From assembly GCA_017940085.1 (NCBI GenBank), contig JAGAZK010000211.1, positions 1-7,307 of the forward strand: a DNA stretch of 7,307 bases, written 5' to 3'. Source of the DNA: Campylobacter sp. Lineage in GTDB: Bacteria > Campylobacterota > Campylobacteria > Campylobacterales > Campylobacteraceae. The notes beneath the pieces were generated by a model. That model had not been told where the DNA came from, did no database searches, and saw only the letters and a list, made by a program, of their open reading frames with translations. Each line of letters starts with the position of its first letter. The stretch's first letter is position 1. This document shows, in pieces, positions 1 through 4,763 of the stretch. The position numbers were made by a program, and so were the translations under genes.

Positions 1-103
1 CTAAAATATCAAGCACAACTTCAACTTCACTAAGCATTTGTTTATTTAGCTTTTTAATATCTTTTTTATAGCTTTTTGAGTAAATAATCTTATATTTAGC
101 CAT
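1..103 (-). CDS. RelE/ParE-superfamily toxin (YafQ/RelE-like), N-terminal 34 residues only
   Basis: Partial gene read on the minus strand; it continues beyond position 1. The visible protein begins MAKYKIIYSKSYKKDIKKL and continues NKQMLSEVEVVLDIL. A short strand followed by a lysine-rich helix with a Y-S-K-S-Y-K-K-D pattern is how RelE/YafQ-type ribosome-dependent mRNA interferases begin. The catalytic C-terminal half is outside the window, so activity cannot be judged. The start ATG (103-101) overlaps the stop of the upstream antitoxin by 8 nt (ATGGCTAA), the usual arrangement of an antitoxin-first operon with translational coupling. The family call rests on the N-terminus plus gene order. 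ParE (gyrase poison) rather than RelE (ribosome-dependent RNase) cannot be excluded. Confidence 0.75.
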   Translation of the reverse strand, partial: MAKYKIIYSKSYKKDIKKLNKQMLSEVEVVLDIL

Positions 104-347
104 TAAGAATATCCTTGTGCATTTCTTTTGCACTAGAATAAGCTTTGATTTTGCCGTTTTTGTAGGCTTTTATGGCTTCATTGCTTTCTTTTAAAATTTC
201 GTTTTCAAATTTTTTCGTAAATCCATTTGGTGTTTTTTTAGTGTCTTTTCGTATGTCAAAATCTAGCTCAGAGTGGGTTTTTAAAAATGCTTTTAGGGCG
301 TTGAAAATGTTTTGGTTGCCGTTTTGGATTTGAAGTGTGATTTGCAT
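96..347 (-). CDS. antitoxin of RelE/ParE-type module
   Basis: 83-residue protein, first gene of a two-gene minus-strand operon, overlapping the downstream toxin start by 8 nt. The N-terminus MQITLQIQNGNQNIFNALKA looks like a beta strand followed by a helix, as in small antitoxins that dimerise and bind DNA. The middle (about residues 30-50) is rich in Lys, Asp and Thr and probably flexible. The C-terminus (about 51-83, with E-A-I-K-A-Y-K-N-G-K and S-S-A-K-E-M-H-K-D-I) is probably the toxin-wrapping segment. No specific antitoxin family is recognised with certainty; the function is inferred from size, overlap and partner. The start is supported by an AAAGGA ribosome-binding site (complement of 354-359) six bases upstream. 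A TATAAT -10 box and a small palindrome lie just upstream, consistent with autoregulation. Confidence 0.75.
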   Translation of the reverse strand: MQITLQIQNGNQNIFNALKAFLKTHSELDFDIRKDTKKTPNGFTKKFENEILKESNEAIKAYKNGKIKAYSSAKEMHKDILNG

Positions 348-363
348 TTTGTATCCTTTTTAT

Positions 364-375
364 CGTATATTTACG
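364..375. promoter_or_regulatory. candidate operator palindrome for the toxin-antitoxin operon
   Basis: CGTATATTTACG has 4-bp arms CGTA/TACG and is symmetric at 10 of 12 positions. It lies just downstream of the minus-strand -10 box, over the predicted transcription start, where binding of the antitoxin or toxin-antitoxin complex would block transcription. Binding is inferred from position and symmetry only. Confidence 0.35.
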
Positions 376-377
376 GC

Positions 378-386
378 ATTATAGCA
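378..386 (-). promoter_or_regulatory. extended -10 promoter for the toxin-antitoxin operon
   Basis: Read on the minus strand, the sequence is TGCTATAAT, a perfect TATAAT with the TGn extension typical of Campylobacter sigma-70 promoters. Transcription would start near 371, giving a leader of about 24 nt before the ATG at 347. Confidence 0.65.
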
Positions 387-404
387 AATTTTAAATAGCT
401 TTTA

Positions 405-412
405 GATAAAAT
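405..412 (+). promoter_or_regulatory. probable -10 region for ispG
   Basis: GATAAAAT contains TAAAAT (407-412), five of six matches to TATAAT, preceded by T-rich sequence. Transcription would start near 419, about 27 nt before the ispG ATG. It lies about 20 bp from the divergent toxin-antitoxin -10 box. Confidence 0.4.
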
Positions 413-445
413 CTCTCACACTAAATTTTTAAGGCAAATTTACAA

Positions 446-1507
446 ATGAGATACAAAACAAAACAGATAAAAGTGGGCTCCCTCGCTATCGGTGGGGACG
501 CGCCGATTTCGGTGCAGTCGATGACATTTTCGAAGACAAAAGATATAAATGGCACACTCGCGCAAATAAATCGCCTTTATTTCGCGGGGGCTGATTTGGT
601 GCGATGTGCTGTGCTGGATCACGACGACGCAAAAGCACTATGTGAAATCAAAAAAAATTCGCCCTTGCCGGTAGTTGCGGATATTCATTTTAACTATCGC
701 TTGGCACTTGAAGTCGCCCCTTTTGTCGATGCGATTCGCATAAATCCGGGCAATATCGGCGGAAGCGAGCGTATAAAAGAAGTGGTAAAAGCGTGTAAAG
801 AGCGAAATTTGCCGATTCGCATAGGGGTAAATTCAGGCTCACTCGAAGAGCAGTTTGAAGCCAAATTTGGCAGAACTCCGCAAGGCATGATTCAAAGTGC
901 GCTTTATAATTTCAAATTGCTCGAAGACTTTGATTTCACCGACATTGCGATTTCGCTAAAAAGCTCCGATGTGCCCCGCACCGTAGAAGCCTACCGCACA
1001 CTTCGTCCGCTTTGCGAGTATCCGTTTCACTTAGGCGTTACCGAAGCCGGGACGACCTTCCACGCGACGATAAAAAGCGCAATCGCGCTTGGAACGCTTT
1101 TATTAGAAGGTATCGGCGATACGATGAGAGTTTCAATCACAGGCGAACTTGAAGAAGAAATCAAGGTCGCAAAGGCGATTTTACAAGACTCTGGCGTGCA
1201 AAAAAGCGGCATAAATATCATCTCATGTCCTACTTGTGGGCGTTTGCAAAGCGATTTAGTAAGTGCGATTAAAATCGTAGAAGAGCGAACAAGACACATA
1301 AAAGCACCTTTAAACATCTCAGTCATGGGCTGCGTGGTAAATGCGCTTGGCGAAGCCAAAGGTGCAGATGTCGCTATCGCCTTTGGCAAGGGAAATGGTC
1401 TAGTCATAAGACATGGCGAAATAGTAGCAAAGCTAAAAGAGAGCGAGTTGGTGGATAGATTTTTAAGTGAAGTTGAAGATGAAGTTAGGCGTTATGAAAA
1501 GTGCTAA
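446..1507 (+). CDS. ispG: 4-hydroxy-3-methylbut-2-enyl diphosphate synthase IspG (GcpE)
   Basis: 353-residue cytosolic [4Fe-4S] enzyme of the MEP isoprenoid pathway. It reductively converts 2-C-methyl-D-erythritol 2,4-cyclodiphosphate to HMBPP, the substrate of IspH. The N-terminus has the family signature [12 protein letters not shown] (about residues 17-28), then a TIM-barrel with [12 protein letters not shown] and [11 protein letters not shown]. The C-terminal cluster domain carries Cys261 and Cys264 (CPTCGR), Cys296 (MGCVVN) and Glu303 (GEAKGAD). The 7-residue Cys-to-Glu spacing equals that of the E. coli ligands Cys305/Glu312. Length fits the short bacterial form (E. coli about 372). AAGG (431-434) precedes the ATG, and the start gives the standard IspG N-terminus. 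Base composition is richer in G+C than the neighbours (55% in 481-540 and 57% in 1021-1080 by hand count, against 35% in dnaB 2101-2160). Confidence 0.97.
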   Translation: MRYKTKQIKVGSLAIGGDAPISVQSMTFSKTKDINGTLAQINRLYFAGADLVRCAVLDHDDAKALCEIKKNSPLPVVADIHFNYRLALEVAPFVDAIRINPGNIGGSERIKEVVKACKERNLPIRIGVNSGSLEEQFEAKFGRTPQGMIQSALYNFKLLEDFDFTDIAISLKSSDVPRTVEAYRTLRPLCEYPFHLGVTEAGTTFHATIKSAIALGTLLLEGIGDTMRVSITGELEEEIKVAKAILQDSGVQKSGINIISCPTCGRLQSDLVSAIKIVEERTRHIKAPLNISVMGCVVNALGEAKGADVAIAFGKGNGLVIRHGEIVAKLKESELVDRFLSEVEDEVRRYEKC

Positions 1508-1586
1508 ATTTGACAAAGAAAAATTTAATCAAGACAAATTTAAAGTTTTTGCAAATTTACATGATTAAAACTTGTCAAATTTGATT

Positions 1587-1624
1587 AAATTTAATCCAAA
1601 TTTATTCAAATTTGGATTAAATTT
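1587..1624. repeat. 17-bp perfect inverted repeat with 4-nt loop (possible ispG terminator)
   Basis: The left arm 1587-1603 (AAATTTAATCCAAATTT) is exactly complementary to the right arm 1608-1624, with loop ATTC. The stem has only two G-C pairs but is long and perfect, and the right arm runs into TTTTT. It lies 80 nt after the ispG stop, so a factor-independent terminator is possible. A protein-binding site or a by-product of the AAATTT array are alternatives. Confidence 0.6.
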
Positions 1625-1641
1625 TTGAGATAAAACTAGTT

Positions 1642-1657
1642 AAATTTAATTAAATTT
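1642..1657. repeat. 16-bp perfect palindrome (AAATTTAATTAAATTT)
   Basis: Perfectly self-complementary with no loop: two AAATTT units 10 bp apart around AATT. Within the phased array upstream of dnaB; a possible binding site for a dimeric DNA-binding protein. Confidence 0.6.
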
Positions 1658-1707
1658 GCTTTGAAATTTAGTTTAAATTTGATTAAATTCTAGCTCAATT
1701 TAGTATC

Positions 1708-1723
1708 AAATTTGATCAAATTT
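1708..1723. repeat. 16-bp perfect palindrome (AAATTTGATCAAATTT)
   Basis: Perfectly self-complementary: two AAATTT units 10 bp apart around GATC. It lies 46 nt upstream of the dnaB start codon, so it could overlap the dnaB promoter, for which no clear -10 box was found. Confidence 0.6.
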
Positions 1724-1768
1724 ACACCAAATTTAATTAATTTGCCAAAAGTGTAAAAAAGGAAAAAT

Positions 1769-3178
1769 ATGAATATCGCAGATATGAATTTATTTGATGA
1801 AAACATTGAGAGAGCATTGTTAAGCTCTATTTTGTATGATAATCAAGCTTTTAGCGAAGTTTATGATATTTTGTCCCCAAATGATTTTTATATGCCCGGA
1901 CACGCTGATATTTACGAAGCTATGCGAAAATGCAGTCTAAACAACGACCCAATCGATTTAGCTTTTGTCAAGAAGCATTTGGGTGATAATTTCAATGAAA
2001 GCGTGTTTAATTCTATATTTGAGACCAATCCTATCACAGACATAATCAAATACGCCAAAGAGATCAAAGATCTATCAATCAGACGAGCTTTAAATAAGAT
2101 TTCAGCGACTTTTATACCAAGCAAAATCCAAGAAAATAAGCCCGTATTTGACATAGTAGATGATATTAATGCCCAAATTTACGATCTTATTGACAATGCC
2201 AATACTGGTGTCATCAAAGACTCTAGCGTGATTATTTCAGAGACTTTGGAAGAATATTCTAAGATCTTAGAGCGTGGAGACGGACTTATCGGGCTTGATA
2301 CTGGATATAGTGAGCTAAACAAAAAAACCAAAGGCTTCAAAGGTGGCGATTTGATCGTGATTGCCGCAAGATCAGGTATGGGAAAAACTACATTTGCATT
2401 AAATTTAGTCGAGAGAATATTATTCAAACAAAACAATGGTGTGGTATTTTTCTCGCTTGAAATGGACGCCAAACAGCTTATGTTTAGGCTACTTAGCTCT
2501 ATTACTTCGCTCAAACTCCAAGACATTATGTCGGCTTCGCTAAATGATGACCAATTATCAAGACTAAGCGATGCTTGTGATGTTATGAAGCAAAAGAAGT
2601 TTTTTGTGTATGATAATCGTGGTATTAGTCTGCACCAAGTCCGCTCCCAAATGCAAAAACTCAAGCACTCTCACCCCGAAATTCAGCTTTGTGTGATTGA
2701 TTATATCGGACTTATGGATGTCTCAGCCAATTACAAAGAACGACATCTCCAAATCGCCGAAATCTCACGCGGTCTAAAATTACTCGCAAGAGAGCTAAAT
2801 ATCCCAATCATCGTCTTAGCTCAGCTAAACAGGGGCGTAGAATCTCGCTCCAATCATCGCCCAATGCTAAGCGATCTTAGAGAAAGTGGAGCGATCGAGC
2901 AAGATGCGGATTTGATTTTGTTTGTTTATAGGAGTGATTTTTATAAAGAAATGGAAAGCAAAGAAGCTATCGCCAAAGCCAAAGCAGACGGAGTTAAACC
3001 ACCTGAAGCATTTGTAGCTAAGACTATCGAAGAAGCAGAAATCATTATCGGCAAAAACCGCAATGGTCCCACAGGTCAGCTTAAATTTATGTTCAACAAA
3101 GAAACATCTCATTTCTCAGATCCCGAAGTAGAAAATTTCTCAAGTCCAGTCTCAGTCATAGAGCATAAAGATGAATAA
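1769..3178 (+). CDS. dnaB: replicative DNA helicase DnaB
   Basis: 469 residues, close to E. coli DnaB (471). This hexameric ATPase unwinds DNA 5'-3' at the fork, is loaded by initiator proteins and recruits primase DnaG. The N-terminal DnaB domain spans about residues 10-115 (NIERALLSSILYDNQAF onward). A linker leads into the RecA-like C-terminal domain. Walker A is SGMGKT at 202-207 with Lys206. Walker B is in CVIDYIGLMD with Asp311. The QLNRGVESR and DLRESGAIEQDAD motifs follow, and the arginine finger is in KNRNGPTG (Arg431). Residues after about 450 are variable tail. AAAAAAGGAAAAAT precedes the ATG. An alternative start at Met6 is possible but less well spaced. The stop TAA (3176-3178) lies inside the first codons of the next gene (ATGAATAA), linking expression of an essential helicase to a toxin-antitoxin pair. 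Confidence 0.97.
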   Translation: MNIADMNLFDENIERALLSSILYDNQAFSEVYDILSPNDFYMPGHADIYEAMRKCSLNNDPIDLAFVKKHLGDNFNESVFNSIFETNPITDIIKYAKEIKDLSIRRALNKISATFIPSKIQENKPVFDIVDDINAQIYDLIDNANTGVIKDSSVIISETLEEYSKILERGDGLIGLDTGYSELNKKTKGFKGGDLIVIAARSGMGKTTFALNLVERILFKQNNGVVFFSLEMDAKQLMFRLLSSITSLKLQDIMSASLNDDQLSRLSDACDVMKQKKFFVYDNRGISLHQVRSQMQKLKHSHPEIQLCVIDYIGLMDVSANYKERHLQIAEISRGLKLLARELNIPIIVLAQLNRGVESRSNHRPMLSDLRESGAIEQDADLILFVYRSDFYKEMESKEAIAKAKADGVKPPEAFVAKTIEEAEIIIGKNRNGPTGQLKFMFNKETSHFSDPEVENFSSPVSVIEHKDE

Positions 3179-3383
3179 ATTTGCGATAAATGAGCTCAAA
3201 AAACAATATGGCTTCAAATCAGTTTCAGCACTCATAAGCGAAGCAGTCAAAAACTACAAAAAACAAAAACGCATAGAAAAGTGGAGAAATAGCTATAAAG
3301 CTATTATGCAAAATCCACATTGGATACAAGAAGAAATCGAATTAGCCAATTCCGGAGACAATACATATTATGAAGAATATTGA
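3171..3383 (+). CDS. MazE/RHH-like antitoxin paired with MazF/PemK toxin
   Basis: 70-residue protein immediately before a MazF/PemK toxin, so the antitoxin role is inferred mainly from context. Residues 5-31 (AINELKKQYGFKSVSALISE then AVKNYKK) match the two helices of a ribbon-helix-helix domain: helix, Gly-Phe turn, Ser, then an A-L-I-x-E-A-V-x-N-Y helix. The acidic/aromatic tail (51-70, with W-I-Q-E-E-I-E-L and Y-Y-E-E-Y) suits a toxin-neutralising segment. Oddly, the beta strand that normally precedes helix A is almost absent, and the frame upstream is closed by TAG at 3159-3161 with no start codon between. There is no good ribosome-binding site; the start overlaps the dnaB stop by 8 nt, suggesting translation by re-initiation from dnaB. 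The end overlaps the toxin by 14 nt. Confidence 0.8.
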   Translation: MNKFAINELKKQYGFKSVSALISEAVKNYKKQKRIEKWRNSYKAIMQNPHWIQEEIELANSGDNTYYEEY

Positions 3384-3741
3384 AATTTATCAAAAAGACA
3401 TTTGGTTGGTAGAATTTGATTCGCAAATTGGTTCAGAAATCGCAAAAACTCGTCCAGCCGTGGTTATAAATAACGATTTGGGCGAAAATTTTAGTATAAA
3501 AATAGTCGTGCCGATAACTTCATGGCAAGACAAATTTAAGCAATCAATGTTTTATCTAAAACTAAAAAATTATGCTAAATTTGGGCTTGATAATCCGTCT
3601 TGTGTGAATTGCTTCCAATTAAAATCTTTTTCGCTAGAACGCTTTAAGCGTAAAATAGGTGAAATTGACGACAAAACACTTTTTGAAATTCACCAAATAG
3701 TAGCCAATATACTTGACCCAAGTTATGATTTAGTAAAATAA
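3370..3741 (+). CDS. MazF/PemK-family mRNA interferase toxin
   Basis: 123 residues, typical length for MazF/PemK/ChpB endoribonucleases, which cleave RNA at short sequence motifs and are held inactive by the cognate antitoxin. The family start is clear: KDIWLVEFD (9-17), then GSEIAKTRPAVVINND (21-36) containing the catalytic-type Arg28. Residues VVPITSW (46-52) supply Thr50/Ser51, at the position of the second catalytic residue in characterised MazF proteins. Both active-site elements are intact, so the toxin looks functional. The C-terminal helix lies around 101-117. The ATG is inside the antitoxin gene, with GGAG (3354-3357) about 12 nt upstream, so coupling to antitoxin translation is likely. 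Cleavage specificity cannot be read from sequence. It converges with hepT across 131 bp of AT-rich DNA. Confidence 0.93.
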   Translation: MKNIEIYQKDIWLVEFDSQIGSEIAKTRPAVVINNDLGENFSIKIVVPITSWQDKFKQSMFYLKLKNYAKFGLDNPSCVNCFQLKSFSLERFKRKIGEIDDKTLFEIHQIVANILDPSYDLVK

Positions 3742-3872
3742 TCAAGCTTATTTAAATATTTTTGTTTAAATTTTGCTATTTTGATACATTTTGATTTGGG
3801 TTTGATAGTAAATTATTGGCTTAAAATTTGCACTATTTAATTTGGCATTAATTTTGGCAAATTTACCTAAAT

Positions 3873-4247
3873 TTAGCGTTTTTTTGATTTTTTATAATAC
3901 GATTTTATGGCATTGTCTATTTTTGATTTTAAATGTGGCAGAGATTTTTCAATAGCCATTTGTATCAATTCAAAATCAATTTCTTCATATTCATGAGAAG
4001 CTATATTTCTTGTTTTATTAAATGCTCCGATTTCATCTTTGTCAAATATCGACAGAGCTTCTAAATCATTGCTTTTTTGTATTCCTTTGATAAGCTCATC
4101 AATATTGACAAATTTCATCATAATTGCACCTTGAAGCGTATCTTCATCTTTTAGAGCTTTGCTTATGCCACCTTCGCAATTTTTAAAAATAGCATCTATT
4201 TTTTGCGAAATTTTTTTCAATCTTTCAACGCTAGTTTTTTCAAGCAT
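3873..4247 (-). CDS. hepT: HEPN-domain ribonuclease toxin HepT
   Basis: 124 residues if started at the ATG at 4247. This start is preferred because AAGGAGC lies six bases upstream and it overlaps mntA by 8 nt (ATGCTTGA); a longer frame from 4316 lacks these features. The protein is mostly helical. The key motif is RNIASHEY at 80-87, a perfect RX4HXY with Arg80 and His85 as the expected RNase residues. Tyr87 corresponds to the tyrosine that MntA-type antitoxins modify with AMP in characterised systems. The stretch around 25-62 (EGGISKALKDEDTLQGAIMM onward) resembles other HepT proteins. The basic tail YYKKSKKR could contact RNA. HepT acts in the cytoplasm as an RNase (tRNA or mRNA depending on the homologue); the target here is unknown. 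Confidence 0.92.
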   Translation of the reverse strand: MLEKTSVERLKKISQKIDAIFKNCEGGISKALKDEDTLQGAIMMKFVNIDELIKGIQKSNDLEALSIFDKDEIGAFNKTRNIASHEYEEIDFELIQMAIEKSLPHLKSKIDNAIKSYYKKSKKR

Positions 4248-4560
4248 AAATCGCTCCTTGCGTGAGTTGATTTTTTTTGTCCAATGGCATTGAAGTAGTA
4301 TCGCACAAATCAACACTTCGTTTAAATTTTTTGGCTATTTTTTGTTTGATTTCATCTATAAAACAAATCGCAGAAAATGGACTTCCTAGCTTTTTGACCA
4401 TTATTTTAGCATTGCTTTCTATGACTATATCAATGTCCGAAAAAGCATTTGCCGTGTCTTTGGCGTAGCTTCCAAAAAGTCCGATTTTTGTAATACCGTT
4501 TTTTTCTAGTTTTGGTTTCAATTCTTTGAGATACGCTAAAATTTCATCTTTTTTTGGCAT
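4240..4560 (-). CDS. mntA: MntA-type nucleotidyltransferase antitoxin
   Basis: 106 residues, a minimal nucleotidyltransferase of the MNT family. The complete GSX10DXD signature is present: Gly30-Ser31, ten residues, Asp42-Ile-Asp44. A third acidic residue, Asp84 in RSVDLCD, is well placed to complete the metal-binding triad. All catalytic positions look intact. Characterised MntA antitoxins transfer AMP from ATP to the tyrosine of HepT's RX4HXY motif, which neutralises it; the same reaction is inferred here because the partner carries that motif. The ATG at 4560 has GAGG about five bases upstream and a TATAAT -10 box at 4585-4590. It is the first gene of the operon, with hepT overlapping its stop by 8 nt. 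The C-terminal part (about 66-106) is helical and probably packs on HepT. Confidence 0.92.
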   Translation of the reverse strand: MPKKDEILAYLKELKPKLEKNGITKIGLFGSYAKDTANAFSDIDIVIESNAKIMVKKLGSPFSAICFIDEIKQKIAKKFKRSVDLCDTTSMPLDKKNQLTQGAIYA

Positions 4561-4584
4561 TTAGACCTCGTGTTTATTTTTGAA

Positions 4585-4592
4585 ATTATACA
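4585..4592 (-). promoter_or_regulatory. -10 promoter box for mntA-hepT
   Basis: Minus-strand sequence TGTATAAT contains a perfect TATAAT (4590-4585). The start would be near 4578, leaving a leader of about 18 nt with GAGG before the mntA ATG. Confidence 0.6.
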
Positions 4593-4603
4593 TAATTTAT
4601 CTC

Positions 4604-4749
4604 AAATTTAGTCAAATTTTGATTTAACACCCAAATTTTAATAAAAATTTAATCCAAATTTGCCGATTTTCAAATATATAATAAAAATTTATTAGAAAAT
4701 TAATCAAATTTTAATAAAAAATGTTTTAGTATATCGGAGATTTAAATTT
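4604..4749. repeat. AAATTT-rich intergenic region between mntA and the large exported-protein gene
   Basis: Eight AAATTT copies start at 4604, 4614, 4633, 4645, 4656, 4685, 4706 and 4744. The first five are 10, 19, 12 and 11 bp apart, approximately helical phasing; the later ones are less regular. The 203-bp gap (4561-4763) carries the divergent promoters and no gene. Confidence 0.6.
4727..4734 (+). promoter_or_regulatory. possible -10 region of the large exported-protein gene
   Basis: TAGTATAT follows an A/T-rich run and would place the transcript start near 4741, about 23 nt before the ATG. The match to TATAAT is only partial. Confidence 0.25.
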
Positions 4750-4763
4750 TCAAAGGAGAAATA

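Larger units (their letters stand above)
1506..1734. repeat. helically phased AAATTT array between ispG and dnaB
   Basis: Sixteen copies of AAATTT start at 1506, 1521, 1536, 1553, 1577, 1587, 1598, 1608, 1619, 1642, 1652, 1664, 1675, 1708, 1718 and 1729. At this base composition roughly one copy would be expected by chance. From 1577 onward the spacings are 10, 11, 10, 11, 23, 10, 12, 11, 33, 10 and 11, that is, one, two or three turns of about 11 bp. Phased A-tracts of the AnTn type are known to curve DNA, so the dnaB upstream region is probably intrinsically bent. An 11-bp inverted repeat (AAATTTGACAA at 1506-1516, TTGTCAAATTT at 1572-1582) frames its left part. No gene is seen in 1508-1768. 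Confidence 0.85.

Noticed and set aside
1027..1407. 126-codon open frame antisense to ispG
   Set aside because: It mirrors the strong coding frame of ispG, has no ribosome-binding site and encodes no recognisable protein.
1506..1734. CRISPR array or replication origin
   Set aside because: The repeats are 6-bp AT hexamers without constant-length repeats and unique spacers. No DnaA boxes of the TTATCCACA type were seen, and dnaA is not nearby.
2179..2664. 161-codon open frame antisense to dnaB
   Set aside because: It is a shadow of the conserved DnaB ATPase domain; no start signal or family resemblance.
3742..3872. Intrinsic terminator between the convergent mazF-like and hepT genes
   Set aside because: The region is AT-rich with direct repeats such as TTTGGCA, but no stem followed by a U-run was found on either strand.
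4248..4316. Upstream extension of hepT to an ATG at 4316
   Set aside because: It would overlap mntA by 77 nt and lacks a ribosome-binding site, while the ATG at 4247 has AAGGAGC and starts where HepT proteins usually start.
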